Source of the DNA: Poa pratensis
Taxonomy: Eukaryota > Streptophyta > Magnoliopsida > Poales > Poaceae
NCBI GenBank assembly: GCA_947311845.1
Contig: CAMZMU010000041.1
Location: 135,097,849 to 135,161,848, forward strand
Direction of reading: 5' to 3'
DNA: 64,000 bases
Shown piece after piece: positions 1 through 12,500 of this stretch (positions within the stretch are counted from its first letter, which is position 1; each line of letters opens with the position of its first letter). The notes beneath the pieces were generated by a model. It saw only the letters and a program-made list of their open reading frames with translations, did no database searches and was not told the DNA's origin. A program made the translations under genes and the position numbers.

Positions 1-84
1 TTTCCCGCCTTTAGGATTGTTGCAAAAACTTGAAGAAAATGGCGTGAAAGCCGCCGTGTTTCACTACTTTCTTGTGATATGATC

Positions 85-716
85 TGGGCCTACTTGGAGA
101 GAACTCAGAAAACCGTCATATGCCCGAACTCAAAATGCTGAATATCTGAACCGCGTGCAACAAAATCACAAATTCTAATTCCAATGTGAACCTGCCAATC
201 ACAAATTCCAGTAACTTTACTAACCTAATACAAGTCTCGAGGCTCAACACATTTTATTCCCGTCAAAGGGTGGTTTCAAATTAGACGAAAGATACATCTC
301 TCAACTCCCCAGGTTTTTCTACCAGGCTGGTAAAATGAGAAAAAAAAAAAGATCAACTTAGTCTAGGGCTTTAGGGTTTATAAACAGTTCAATATGTGCA
401 ATGGGAGATAAACAGATTAAAGGCAACACAGAGCCCCTTGGAAGGGCAGACGGCTACCTAACAAAATTGGCCAATGAGTTCAAAATATGGAAAAGAAAAA
501 TCTTGAACCCAACAGTTACATAATAGGGTTTAAGGCTGTTTGCATGAAATGTATTGTTGGTGCAGCCCTACTAATCCTTTTTTCTTTACAAAGTCGTTAT
601 GAAAAAGAATCCTACAGCGGAAAGTCAAATATGCCCTTTAGTTGCTATTATCTGTTCAAACTCCCAGCCTGGCGTAAGAAATGGAACCATAGCATGAGGA
701 GAATAACAGCCACATA
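85..716. repeat. Tandem duplication, copy 1 (about 630 bp)
   Basis: This segment is repeated directly after itself. The stretch near 90-200 (with CCTACTTGGAGAGAACTCA) recurs from about 720, and the stretch 340-715 (with TTGGCCAATG and AAGAAATGGAACC) recurs at about 1740-2370. No coding function is recognised; the ORFs inside are short and not conserved in frame between the copies. Confidence 0.7.
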
Positions 717-2370
717 TGGTTTGTGCCTACTTGGAGAGAACTCATAACTGTCATAACGCACGACCGAATCCGATACCGAACCTGTATGTTACAAAATCGC
801 ATGTTCCAAACTCCAGTTTGAATCCGCCATCACAAATCGGGTACCCATATCCTTTTCTCCTATCCCGCGGCGCGCTTCCTATGGAGTTTTGTCTCAGAGT
901 CACTTGGGCCTGCCTGGCAGGCCCAAGACTTTGGCGAATTCCTGGAAGCTCAGTCAAACCATACTGGTAAGAGGAGGCGCCTCTTCTGGTTTGTGTTTGC
1001 CACGATGACCTGGACCCTTTGGACTTTTCGCAATAAGATGGTCATCGAGCGTGTCTTCCTTCGACGGGCTTCTGACGCTGTGTTTAAATTCTTGGCGTTC
1101 TTGCAGCTGTGGCACCCGTTGTGTAGGCGGCGGGACAGGACGCGGCTAGATGGGATGATCGAGAAGCTCCTGCTGGCGGCTCGTCAACTTCTTGCTTCAT
1201 CTAGCCGTTGAGCGTTGCTCCTTCGGGAGTTGTTTCTGTTTTTGTTTCATCTTTGGGCTTGTTTTGAGCTGAGGCCCGAGCTGGTTATGTGACTTGTCTT
1301 TGCATTTGTGGTGACTCTGTTGTTAAACTTGTGGGTGGTTGCTTTATTTATAAAGCTGGGCGAAAGCCTGTTTCGGCAATCCCAGCAACTTGCGTACGTG
1401 ACAGATTCACAGCAACTTGTATTCTGAGATAACATGAAGTGAGATGATACAAAAGTGCAACAGATTTTATTCACATCAGAGTGTGGTTTTCATCTGGCGA
1501 TTTCCTGGAGAATGCTACTGCTGCTAAGCTTAGCTGTTAATATCAACCATTCCGATTCATGGCCAGAAGTAAATCTAAGCAACTGAAAGCCAAAACAAAC
1601 GCGCTGAGAAAGCTGGCAAGTGTGAGGCAATTTTAAAGAGGCATCATCATCCTGGTCTATGCACAATATATATTAGACAGATAAAGACATCTGTACTGCC
1701 CATATTTTTCTATCAGAGAAAGCCAGCAAGTGAGAGCAAAAGAGAGATCAACTTGGTTAGGGCTTTAGGATTAAACATATATTATTAGAAAGAAAAGGAC
1801 ATGTCTGTACTCCACAACTTTCTGTCACATGTTTACTACTAATTTATTTTGAATGTATCGCAAATCCTAGCATTTTACGTAGAATCTTCTCAGTAAGAAC
1901 TTTTAAGGTGCTTCTGGCAGAAAACTCACTATCACCAATCTGTGACCTGAAATTATGTGTGTATTTTCCAGGATCATCCTTACTAACCATCTCTAATATA
2001 GCAACATAACAAACCTACATTGTTGCATCCCAAAACAACATGACAATCAGTATGTCTAATGGGGGCGGCAAAGATTAAGGGCAACACAATGCAATAGCAA
2101 TAGCCCTTGGCACAGGGAAGAAAGTGGCCTAACAAAGTTTGGCCAATGGGTTCAAAATATGTAAAGGAAGAATCTTCACACCCAACAGCCGCATATTTAG
2201 GGTTTAAGGCTGCTTGCATTGCATGCTTGTATTGTTAGTGCAGCTCTACTCTTCTTTTTCTCCTTGTTAAATCCTTATAAAAAAGCGTACAGCCAAAGTC
2301 AAACATGCCTGTTAGCTGCTATTATATTTTCAAACTGCCAGTCTAGCATAAGAAATGGAACCGTGACATT
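717..2370. repeat. Tandem duplication, copy 2, interrupted by a LINE fragment
   Basis: This copy begins where copy 1 ends. It matches copy 1 in two blocks (about 717-850 and 1380-2370), with a LINE 3' fragment between them. The second block matches the same order of landmarks as copy 1, with scattered substitutions and small indels. I see no gene in it. Confidence 0.65.
858..1378 (+). mobile_element. LINE 3' fragment (end of ORF2 and 3' UTR)
   Basis: In one frame from about 867 to 1211 the translation reads like the C-terminal zinc-binding (zf-RVT) end of grass non-LTR reverse transcriptases: AARFLWSFV, then RRRLFWFVFATMTWTLW and FRNKMVIERVF, ending LLASSSR before the stop. After it come about 160 bases of 3' UTR ending near GGGCGAAAGCC, as in known grass LINE tails. 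The copy is strongly 5'-truncated and lacks endonuclease and catalytic RT parts, so it is a dead insertion. The exact ends are not fixed because no clear target duplication was found. Confidence 0.75.
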
Positions 2371-3353
2371 AACAAAATAATACCAAAATATATTATCAAC
2401 AACAGGCATGTCATGTTATATACGCAATAAAACTACAAATGATCAGTCCTTCGCTGAATGTATTGACAGAGTGCCTCCAGGTCCGTGTAATACATAGGAT
2501 GATCATGCTACCTACTGACCTATTGCTTGCCAAGTAGTCCCGTTCAAACAGCATACTCACATAGCGATAATCCATGGCCATACCATACTCTCCGACCAGC
2601 ACCATCTATTACCAAAAAATCTTTGGAGCACGGAAGAGAAGAGCAAGGATGGGACAAGTTTGTTCCTCAAGAAAGATCTGGAGGGCATAGACGGACCAGC
2701 TTGCGCTTGCTCATCACATCACAACCCTGCACGGGAAACAAAAAGAGCAATGCCTAAATTTTCTTTGCTAACAGAGCCCAAGAAGTGCAAATTCTAGAGA
2801 GCGTTGAGTTACAATTAATGCTAATTTAAAATTTTAAATATATGTTGCAGAAAAAACTACTTCGGCAATTGAGTTTGACAAGAATCAAGAAAGATAATAA
2901 AGATTTTTGTAGCAATGCACATATACAAACTGCAACACTAATAGCAACAGATATGCGTTTTCACTCCATTGAGAAAGCAGTACGACAACTTACATTCAAT
3001 GATAGCACATCTAGCAAGAGAGAAAATACATTTGCTCAATTTGATAGAAACAGACACCTATAAGAAGCTGGCCCAACAACAATATAACAAGATAAAAAAA
3101 CTAAATGTTCCAACTAATGACATAACAACTTAATGAAGTATGCAACTTTATTATTTAAGTGTTAAAGCATACATATTTCAGAAATCCTAAAACTCCTGCA
3201 TTTCATACTATGTACACTCCACTCAGAGAGAACTCTCTCAACACAACACCTAGACATAAGATTAGTTCTTTCAACAGGGCAGCAGCAAGCGCACATCTTC
3301 ATACCTCATAATCTCAGTGTATCTGACAACCCCAAACGGGTGGTGCTTCTGGC
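2371..3353. other. Intergenic / 3' flank of the GT14 gene
   Basis: No gene is recognised. On the minus strand around 2410-2740 there is a moderately GC-rich stretch with splice-like sites (TGCAG followed by GTTGTGATG; CTATGTGAGT), which might be untranslated exons of the GT14 transcript or a gene relic. The rest, towards the stop codon at 3354, is probably 3' UTR and spacer. Confidence 0.3.
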
Positions 3354-4430
3354 CTAGTCACGTAGGATGACAGAGTCCACAATCTCCATCAGCGGCTCAA
3401 GGCACTCAGGGGCAAATTTCCGGGCGAACATGTATGAGTATGTCGAATTGGACTTCCTCAGCTCCCTGATGAGTTTTGCCGACACCTCCCCGGGATGATA
3501 TGTGTGTGGGTGGCCCTCGACTTGATCTGTCCAGTTCACCCTTGTGAGGCTATACTTGGTGCACCCCTCAGGGTCCTGCATATCCAGCAATGTCGGGAAG
3601 TAGTGCTCCTCTGGATAGCACGAGTCCCTTTCCTTGATCAAGCAAGGCAACTTAAACTTTTTCCAGAGCCTCATGTCCCGCACAACCATGATGGCATGCC
3701 TCCTGGTCAGCACAAAGAACTGCGATCCAGCACGAAACCGATCATACGGCACCTCTGGCAGCATCACTTTCTCACCCCGGGCATAGTATCGATCATGAAG
3801 CACCCAGTCGTTGTCCTTTATCTCTATGAAGCTGCGGTGGCGGCCGTGAGGACCAGCATTGTCGGAGAGGAGTGCATTGTACATGGTGGGGAAAGGGTGG
3901 ATTGGGATGCAGGACTGTGACATGAGTGCAAAAAACTGATTAAATGGATCATCGAGGAGAGCGGTGGCGATGAGGCGGCGGGCAGCAGAGATGAGTGTGG
4001 GGGAGGCACGCTGCGTGGCCTTGGCTGGCACGAAGCGGCCGCGGAAGGTGGGCGTCGGGGGCAGCTCTAGGACAGAGTTGGGATCGGCGTGGACATATAT
4101 GTTGAAGAGCTGGCGGTGGCCGCGGAAGTACTTCTCCCAGAGCGGCGAGAAGACGATGTCGGAGTTGGTGAGGAAGAGGAAGGCGACTTTGGGCGACGGG
4201 CGGCGGTGGAAGAAGGAGTTGGCCGCCACCGGCTTGGCGGCAGAGGAGGAGGAGGACAGGATGGCTCGGCGGAAGAGCGCGAGGTCGTCGGACTCGTCGG
4301 CGTCCGGGATGGCCGGGAGCGTCTTTGGCGGGAGGAGGCGCGGCGCGAGGAGGAAGACGACCGGGATGGAGACGAGCAGGAGCATAGAGAGCACTAGCGG
4401 CGAGGCGTGCGTCGTCACCGACGGCGTCAT
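3354..4430 (-). CDS. Family 14 glycosyltransferase (core-2/I-branching-like)
   Basis: The single open exon encodes 358 residues. An uncharged segment at residues about 11-32 (LVLSMLLLVSIPVVFLLAP) is a signal anchor, predicting a type II Golgi protein. The Branch/GT14 domain follows from about residue 80: KVAFLFLTNSD, then FNIYVHADP, the block LISAARRLIATALLDDP with NQFFALMSQSCIPIHP, then SQFFVLTRRHA, CYPEEHYFPTLL, HPHTYHPGEVS and the C-terminal FARKFAPECLEPL. These are family hallmarks of the plant DUF266/BC10-like group, tied to cell-wall or glycoprotein glycosylation; donor and acceptor are not known from sequence. I start at the ATG at 4430; an upstream in-frame TTG at 4439 is not needed. 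Length is near the family norm and no break is seen. It looks functional. Confidence 0.93.
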   Translation of the reverse strand: MTPSVTTHASPLVLSMLLLVSIPVVFLLAPRLLPPKTLPAIPDADESDDLALFRRAILSSSSSAAKPVAANSFFHRRPSPKVAFLFLTNSDIVFSPLWEKYFRGHRQLFNIYVHADPNSVLELPPTPTFRGRFVPAKATQRASPTLISAARRLIATALLDDPFNQFFALMSQSCIPIHPFPTMYNALLSDNAGPHGRHRSFIEIKDNDWVLHDRYYARGEKVMLPEVPYDRFRAGSQFFVLTRRHAIMVVRDMRLWKKFKLPCLIKERDSCYPEEHYFPTLLDMQDPEGCTKYSLTRVNWTDQVEGHPHTYHPGEVSAKLIRELRKSNSTYSYMFARKFAPECLEPLMEIVDSVILRD

Positions 4431-5170
4431 CTCCGGCAAGGATTCGCGGAATGCGAGCGGCGGGGTGGGGATTGGATCTTGGTGGGAGAAAGAGAGGATT
4501 TTTAACGAGGGCGAGAGAGGGAGACGAGAATGAGAGCGATTGACAGGGACAGTCTATCTGGAGCCAATGAAATGAGAAATGCTGCGGGAATTGGATCTTG
4601 CGATCCGGCTTTCAGAGAGGACGAAAGGCGAAGGGAATAGAGAGAATTCTCGGGAGACAGCACGGGCCAAAATATCAATCTTCCTCCAAGGAGCGACCGG
4701 ACATGGCCTCCTCGGAATCGAATGAAATGGCGAGTGGCGCCCGCCGCGCGCGACCTAGGCTCGGAATCCCGCCCAGACCCCGCCCATGTCGGCTGGATTC
4801 CTCGCAAGATCAGGTAACCGCAGGAACGGAGCAACCGACGCCAACCACCGGACGCGGCGTGGCCAAAATGGCGGCGCGGGGGGCTACCGCTGCAGCTCGC
4901 AGCGGGGCGGATCCGAGCCGATCCCGCGAGGGGGAGGGAGCGGCGGGGAGACGGGTCCCCGGGGGCGAGGGCGGGCGAGGAATCGGGAGATTTTGGGAGA
5001 TCTTTGTGATGTGAGGCCGAGAAATGGGGTAGGAGGAGGAGGAGGTTGGGGAAGATGGTGGGAGTGAGGAGGTAGGAGAGGTGCGTGCGTGGCGTGGCGT
5101 GACGGGGCTGTCGTGCGGTGGGGCCCACCGGTCGGGTTAATTGATTAATCAGCTTAAATATATAAGGATG
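4431..5170 (-). promoter_or_regulatory. 5' leader and promoter of the GT14 gene
   Basis: Upstream of the ATG lies about 700 bp of GC- and CT-rich DNA typical of a grass 5' leader, followed by an AT-rich step with a TATATATTTA-like box (about 5154-5166) and a nearby GGGCCCCACC element (about 5119-5128, minus strand). A start near 5130 is inferred. The long open frame across 4502-5128 is a by-product of GC richness and is not annotated as protein. Confidence 0.5.
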
Positions 5171-5210
5171 TAATTTGGTGACGCGGCAGGGCAGTTATGG
5201 TTAGTGGACG

Positions 5211-5385
5211 GCCTTAGGCTTCTTTGGCTGTCCGGGTTAAATATTCAGAGAAAATAATTCCGGTCGGGAATCTGAAGAATCAGGTGTAAAGCCCTGGGAT
5301 TCTATTCCCGACCTCTGGATTAGGGAAAAATTCTCCCCGGGAAAATACCAGGATCGCCCCGGGATTGCAGTTACCAAACAAGCCC
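5211..5385. mobile_element. MITE with GGCTT(C/G)TTTGG inverted ends
   Basis: The left end reads GGCTTCTTTGGCTG and the right end, reverse-complemented, GGGCTTGTTTGGTAAC. The ten bases TTAGTGGACG occur at both flanks (5201-5210 and 5386-5395). A Tourist/PIF-Harbinger reading with a 3-bp TTA duplication (5214-5216 and 5386-5388) is equally possible and fits the terminal sequence better. The element sits about 40 bp upstream of the inferred GT14 promoter. Confidence 0.65.
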
Positions 5386-5395
5386 TTAGTGGACG

Positions 5396-6289
5396 CCACT
5401 GTCTCTGTCCTGCGCCTGCTTCTGTTTACATCGGGGCGGTTGGGTTCGACCGGAGCGTTGATCTTGATGCAACCAGCACGTGCGTGTCTAGAAGCACCAT
5501 CTTTCCTAATCTACAAAATAAAATAAAGGACGAGCACGTTAGAATGCCATGTGCTCCTGAAACATATAGAAGTAGGGAGAAACACATAAATTGGCGACAA
5601 AATGAGTTTCACACATCATAAAGAAAAAAAGTTATTTGCAAATATAGAAAACAAAAAAACTTGAATTTGTGTCGCGACTATCAATTGATTAGGGTTTGCA
5701 CCTGTGGGAAGATAGTGAGACGCATGGTCTCCTCACCGGTTATGTACGAGGATTGGTCGTCTCGGAGTCCTCCTCGGTCTCCGGAGACGTGTGGTCATGG
5801 ATCCGTGTATAAAAAAATTGCTAGCACCACATAAAAAGGCAACAATGGTGGATAACCCTGAGTCTGGAACCCTCGAGAAGAAGGCGGATCAACCCGACAT
5901 TTATAAAAGATTTCAAAAGGGAATAAATGAAGAGGAAACATCAGGTGAGCAGCATTGCAACGTGATGTGATTCTAGCCTCTTTTTTTACCTCTTGTTGCA
6001 CGACATGATTTTGATTGTTCCATCGCCTTTGTGTGCCCACATGTTGAGTTTCGGATGGGATGGGAGAGGGTTGACATGGGATGAGGGATGGCAGTGTTAG
6101 CTTTTTGTGAGCAAACCCAAGTGATAGTATTACAAATGCACGTAAATTTTGAGTAGTGTCTAGACTTTCATGTTGCAGCGAGTTTATAGCTCCTTACTTG
6201 GGCCTTGCAACAGACATACATATAATTGCTGCAAAATTGGCCTCTTGGGCCACCAAATAAAAGTACACAGCCATAAGAACTCATACCAA
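5396..6289. other. Intergenic, no gene seen
   Basis: Mixed-composition spacer with no convincing coding frame. The short ORFs on either strand show no recognisable domain. Confidence 0.4.
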
Positions 6290-7445
6290 GATACTCTGTG
6301 ACGGTGGGTATGTATGGTTATTTGTTGGGATAGTGTATTTGTATTTTGCCTTTAACTTTCCTACGGTCATTTTTCTAAGTATTTGGATCAATATATAATC
6401 AGTTCCATCTTTATATTACTTCATATATATGACACAAGGAATAATTTTGCAGTAGCATTATACTAAAGTTGCACAATTTTAAAAGGTACAATTTCAGTCA
6501 TGCTTTTTATATGCAACTTAAGAAGACTGTTCAACTAAATATTAGAAAAAACACTATTAGTTTGATACAGGAGAAATAGATGAGAAAGATCCATAACGTA
6601 ACTAGAAGTGTGTAATTGTTTGAGCCTAGTAAATCACATATTTTTGTGAACACATCATTCTACAATGCAGCTTTATGCATTTTAAGTTATTTTAGAACTT
6701 TATGACTTTGACTAATTGCATAATACACAAGCTGTGGTTGAGAAGGATGAATCCACTTTACTCACTCAATCTCAACGACTATTATGGCAGCTACTAATGC
6801 CTATCTTCGTATAAATGTGCACGTAAATGCGTCCCTCTAATATTGGTATGATATAAATAAAATCTCATGAGAACACTTTGGTGTAATTTACGTAGACAAG
6901 AAACCCTGCATGCCTAGCTGTTTCCTACTGCGGTGTACCAATGGGCTTGGAAGGCATCGGGAATTCGGTTACAACAAAATGTCCTTGCTGGCCTAATCAT
7001 AACCAGTATAACTTACTGAGTCCATGGTACAAGCAAAGTGATGTCGAACTGTAGGATTTCGGCGATATATGCTCAATTATGTCTTGGGAACATCTTGCAT
7101 GAGCACAAGGGAGCAAGAATGCAGGTTATTAAGACGTGGCAAGAACTTGAGAACCTACTTATTCTGTCGGCTAGTTCATAGTTACAAAATCCCAAAACAT
7201 AGCTAGTACTACACTTTTTACTCGTACATGATTAACAGCAGTACGAATTTGATTGAATTATGTCACATGTTTGGTACAGTAGCAAGTAGGGAAGCTTACG
7301 AGAAGATACTTTGTGATGGAGTATGTATGTTGATTTGTTGGAATTATTGTATTTTGGCTACAACTTCCTATACGACCGTCATTTTTGTAAGTCTTTGGAT
7401 CAATATCCAATCATCTCCATCTTTATATAATTCATATATATATAT
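6290..7445. repeat. Roughly 1-kb tandem arrangement with repeated ends
   Basis: About 150 bp at 6290-6440 recurs at 7295-7445: AGATACT(C/T)TGTGA at the start, GGATCAATAT in the middle, and CCATCTTTATAT(A/T) ending in a TATATA run. The relic gene R1 lies between the two copies. Confidence 0.6.
6730..7265 (+). pseudogene. Relic short gene R1 (TATA box plus ATGGGC reading frame)
   Basis: A TATAAATA box at 6852-6859 is followed 89 bp later by an ATG at 6941 opening a 37-codon frame (stop 7052-7054) beginning MGLEGIGNSV. Two more copies of this module at about 24.5 and 24.9 kb keep the TATA box, spacing and start, and a fourth 3' part lies upstream of F-box 1. Comparison suggests the frame once ran further, since homology continues past the stop through GAGCACAAGGGAGCA to about 7265. 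The protein is not recognised. I treat it as a decayed family, but R1 has the longest open frame before its first stop. Confidence 0.45.
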
Positions 7446-7663
7446 CGACGCGGATTTTCTACCCGGGGTGGTAGCTGTGCATAGGCTGCCTGCCGTCTGA
7501 TACCGTCCACTGGCACTCCTTTGATAAGCCTGGTAGAAAAGCAACCATCTGCGCGCGTGACGGCCGATACCGTCCGTTAGGCATCTCACCAGGCATTGCT
7601 TTTCGCATGCAAACGAGCCGCGCGCCGTGGACTCTTGCACTGCGTCCTTTCATTTTACTATTA
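7446..7663. other. GC-rich spacer before the Helitron end
   Basis: Unassigned sequence with two copies of GATACCGTCC about 70 bp apart. No gene recognised. Confidence 0.3.
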
Positions 7664-7700
7664 CTAGGTAATATGCCCATGCGTTGCAACGGGTGACGAA
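7664..7700 (-). mobile_element. Helitron 3' terminus (minus orientation)
   Basis: Read on the minus strand the sequence ends with a short hairpin (CCCGTTGCAACGCATGGG), an AT-rich spacer and CTAG followed by host T, the canonical Helitron 3' end. The 5' end is not certain; a candidate lies near 19919, which would make this one heavily interrupted element. Confidence 0.65.
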
Positions 7701-9530
7701 AATATGTGATAGTCCCCCTGTATTGCTACGGCCCACATGTCGCATGGTCAATTCTAGCATAGTTACACATCTTTCGTGAACAATTGGAAATCGGTTTCTA
7801 CTTGCCGAGTATACAAATATCACTACAAACATCCTTAAAAAAATGCTCAAAGTTAAAGACAAGCAGGATCATAGACTCACGTTATATGGTTAAAGTTAGC
7901 TTAAATACATCAATACTGAACAAACCATAAAGGAAGTCATTTTTTCAGCACAATTTAACTGAAATTCAAAAAATGGTTGTAACTACCATTGATCAACATA
8001 TCATTCTGGACATCGGTGGAAATCAGTTTTTACTTGTCCAGTCATAACCACAAAACATATCCGAGCCTGATGCTACTACCTTGAGGCCCTGCTTGGCTCA
8101 CCTTTCTATTATCCCCCGGTTGGAAAACGACGGATGTCAACACAAATTTACGGATGTTCCTAGCTCCGTATAATTCTCCCGGCCGTTTATGGCCCAAATA
8201 CCCGCAATCCAATAGGGGCCTGAGTGTAGAAGCTCGTGTAGGGAATGGCAGAGCAGACAACCCCCCTGCTTGACACCTTTCTTACTTGGCCTGACTTGAG
8301 CTCAATGGCAGATGAAGGCATATCCCCTTTAAACCTTATTCACAATATTGGTCGTGAAACTGCACGCTTTTCTGGATCACTTAGTACATGTCAAAATAAG
8401 ACAAAGTTGCTGTAAGAGCTAATGAACTAAAGATTCAAGTCAGAAAGGAACTTGGGAAGAACATGAAACCCAATTTTGAATAAGTGATGCATAACTAATA
8501 GGTTGTTTGTTAAAATGCATAACTGAATTTAATCTGCTGATAGATTGTAGGTGGCAAGAAAATAAGAACAATAGAACTAATATGTCCGTATCAAAGGTTC
8601 CTACTAAATCACAGGATCAACAACTTACATGTTTCTTCAGAAGTTAGGAAGAGATCACAATAATTATAAAGGCAAGTACGCAAATAATAAGCAATTGATG
8701 ATGTATTTACATATTATGTACTGGACAGGAAGCAAGTCCTGATCAAGTAGGGAAAGCAAGAAATTACATAGTGGGTATGAAGCGATTTCTTTGTGGGTTA
8801 CTGAGACGTCATCATGTTCATGTTTCTCTCCAATGTAGTTACACTGGAGCACCATAAACAAATTCATTCTGGAGAAGAGTCCAATCCTGCAAGGCAAGAT
8901 ATGCATAGAATTCACGCTACAGTCGACAGCTCACTTTGCGACAATCCTCTGCTCCTGCATTCACTAAATGATGGGAAAAAAGATTATGTATTGCAGCGTG
9001 GTTAGAACCTAAAATATGAAGAGAGTCAAAGGAAGGAGAAGAAAGGGATCGGTGAGAGGCCAGATTGACTTCAGCTCTATTGCGTTCTTCTACCATCCAG
9101 ACGATGTTATTTGTCTCTCTTTAGACACTCTTCTAACTTGGTCATGTCTTCTTACATGAGAAATAACAAATAGCACACTATAAGAAAGCCAAACTCTAAA
9201 GTGGGCAACATCACAATCAGCTCAACAGATAAGTCGACTCACCGTTCTCCATGAGAAATGGCAGCATCCTGTCCAAACAAGCTGGATGATGAAAGCGAGT
9301 AATACACTGGAAAACACACATGATCTCATTGCTATGCTATGCAGGAAATGCCGTAAAAAATAGACAATCTACTCCTCTCTAGATTACAAACATATATACC
9401 CTCTAGTAGCAAGAAGAGTGTGGTCACTACATTCTTAACAATAAACAACCAAACTTTAAAAATAAAAAGGCACTGCCAAATAGTTCGAATGAACCTAAAC
9501 AATAACATCACTTGTTGTTCTGAAATAGCA
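7701..9530 (-). pseudogene. Gene fragments, probably Helitron-captured
   Basis: No intact gene. On the minus strand there are exon-like islands with splice signals, for instance an acceptor TTGCCTTGCAG near 8893 followed by a frame reading DWTLLQNEFVYGAPV, and a donor ATGGAGAACG/GTGAGT near 9250. They are short, unlinked by any long frame, and lie inside the Helitron-bounded block, which is typical of captured host exons. The source gene is not recognised. Confidence 0.35.
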
Positions 9531-9533
9531 TGT

Positions 9534-12500
9534 CAACTATTATTACATTACACTATATACAATGGACAGAGGAATCGCTGCCTGTTCCAGCCCTCCACGT
9601 CGCGGGCAATCCACAACCGTCCGATCCGCGCGACGGACGTCCGTGATCGAGCCACGTCGCCCCCAAACCCGCGCTCTACTGTTCATCGCCATTTTTGGCC
9701 AATCACAACACGCCACGTCAGCCGGTCGCCCACCCGGTCTCCCGTCTTTTTGCAAAAAAGCCCACCCGCTTTCCAATATTCGCATGGATTCGACGGCTTC
9801 CACTGCGGGAGGGTCTTTCTGTAATTCTTCTAAAAGCCAGGGGCTTCTTTGCAAAACGACCACCGAACTCCCCTCTCGCTCGCGCGACGCCGCGGTCGCC
9901 GCCGCCGGCCGCCGCGCCACGCCGCTGCTCCGGCCATCCCCGTCCAAATCGAAGGATACGGGGAGGTGCGCCGCGCCGCTCTCCACCACCTCGCCAAGCT
10001 CGCCGTGCCGGGAGGCCGCCGCTGCGCCGGAATCGACGCGCCGCGGTCGCCGTCGTCCGCCGCCTCCGCGCGCCATCCTGGACGCTCCGGCGACCATTCG
10101 CTGGCGGCGCCGCCACCTCGAGGTGCGCCGCGACGGGCCGCGTCTGACGCGCCTACGCGCGCGTGCCGGAGCGCACCGGCGCGCCGCCGGCGAGCCCACC
10201 GCCGCCGCCGGCGAGTGGAGCTAGGGTTCCCCACTGTGATGTCAGCACGACGTCACAGTGGGCCCACCCTGTCAGTCTTCCTTTAAAAAAAAACCAAATT
10301 TGATTAAAATTTGATAAATCATAACTTATTCATTAAAAATCAAAAAATAAGAAAACTATACCAAAATTTTCATAAAAATGCAACCTTTCTTCTAATGCCA
10401 TAATCATACCCTTCCTTTTTTTTATAATTCAAATAATTAAAAAAATCAAAAACATCTTCAAATCAATTCAAAGCAATATGTAAAAAAAAAGCAGCATTTC
10501 AAGCACTTTTGGAACTTTCAAAAATTATTTCCAATCTTAGAAAATTCAAATAATACATAAGTCCCCCTTAATAGATTTCGAAAAAAGATAAGTGTTAGGA
10601 ACTTTAAACTTATTGATTATAATAATGCAAAACATACATACAAATTATAATAATTCATAAACAAAAAAACAAATTATTTTTGGTAAGTTCTAACATAAAA
10701 TTCAATAATTCACAAAATCAAATTCTTCAAATTTATGAAACACACAATGCACCGCATATGTAAAAAAAACACAACAAAAAAATTTCCCACAAAAAAAATT
10801 CTCTCCAAAATATTCATTTCCTACCTACATTCCAACATGAATTTCAAAAACTCAACAATAACTAAGAACTTTAATTTAATAATTAGAACTATGCAAACCT
10901 TGCATAAAACTAAAATGCAACCAAAAAAAAAAAAACCCCGAATAATTCTTCCTCCAAAAAAAAAATAACCACAGGTTCCAATTAGTTTCAAAATAGATTC
11001 CAAACAATATTTGTTCAATTTTTAAACAACAAATATCCCCCCTCCCCCCCAATAAAATGTTACGCATTTTCTATAAGTTCAAAACAATTTGGACACACGA
11101 TTTGTTACAAATATTTATAGGAAATAAAAATTCAAATTCCCTTAATTATAGAGTACATTTTAAAAATTCTCACAATAATACATTCCCTTTGATTACGATG
11201 GCAAAAAAAAAATACAACAGCATGGAACTATATTTTATGGGAGAAACAATCACAATTTTAAAATACTTTATACAAACAATACATAAACAACTATACATAA
11301 AATATTGAAATTAAAAAATGGCAATTACAAAAAATACTGATATTCAAAGAAAAATAAATAATACACATACCATACACATCTTTCAACATGCAATTCAAAA
11401 TAACAACTATACAAAAAAAATAGGACTAAAAAAAAAGAATTCTTCAAATCTACATCCCAAAATAATGCAAACAATATGACAAGATTTCCTAGCTTTAACA
11501 AATTCTCAAACTTACCACACAAAAGTTATACTATACGTACTCTAATTATGAAACTCAAACAAATATTCCAGCAAAATACAAACATATATAACCATTTCGA
11601 TTTTCTAAACATTTGACGGTCCCGTATATCATATAAAGGCACTCAAAAAAATACTACCTATTTCACAGTGTTCCCCTTTAAAAAAAATACATTCGAAATA
11701 AATGTTCAAAGAAATGCAACACATTTGAACATTCCGAATTGCTAGAAAATTTAAAGCACTCTAAAATATAACTGATAAAATGCATTAACCCTAACTATGT
11801 AGTCAAAACAAATGGTTATGATATACTTCAAATATATCCAGACATCCCAATTTTCTAAATATCTGAAAATAATCAATATGACAAATTGCTTCTTCTACGA
11901 TAAAATATATCATATTTCTCACCAAAAAAAAATACACGCAGCACATTTCTAAAACTCAATTAGCTAAAAAAATGGAAAACTCTAAAATATAAATACTTCA
12001 CGTATTATCTCACACAGTCTTTAAAAAAAACTAACACATTTGAAGTAGACATTAAAAAAATGCAACACGTTCAAACATTTTAAATTCCTAGAAAATTAAA
12101 AACACTCTAAAATATATCTAAAAAATTGCATTCACTCTAATTATGACCTTCACACAAATTTTATGTTATATTTCAAAAGTATGCAATCATCCTAATTTTA
12201 AAAATACATAAAAATACTTGATATAACAAATTGCTCTTTCTACGATTAAATAATAGTATCACAATTCTCACAAAGAAAAAAAAACAATACATGCGAATTG
12301 TAAAATTGTTACAGAATTAAAAACATTCTAAAATATATCTTACAGATTGCATTTACCTTCATTATGAAGTTAAACCAAGAGCAACACATTTAAGCATTCA
12401 AAATTGTTAAAAAAAGCAACACATTTAAGCAACCATGTCTATAGAGTTACCTTATAAATTTATTTGAAATGCAAACATATGTGACAAATTTGCCAAGTAT

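Noticed and set aside
4502..5128. 208-codon minus-strand ORF upstream of the GT14 gene
   Set aside because: It lies in the GC-rich leader and promoter, has no domain, and shows the Pro/Ser/Arg-rich composition of non-coding GC-rich DNA.
9543..10286. Several overlapping ORFs of 130-220 codons on both strands
   Set aside because: All arise from lack of stop codons in a GC-rich repeat head. No frame is conserved with the sister element at 19.0-19.8 kb.
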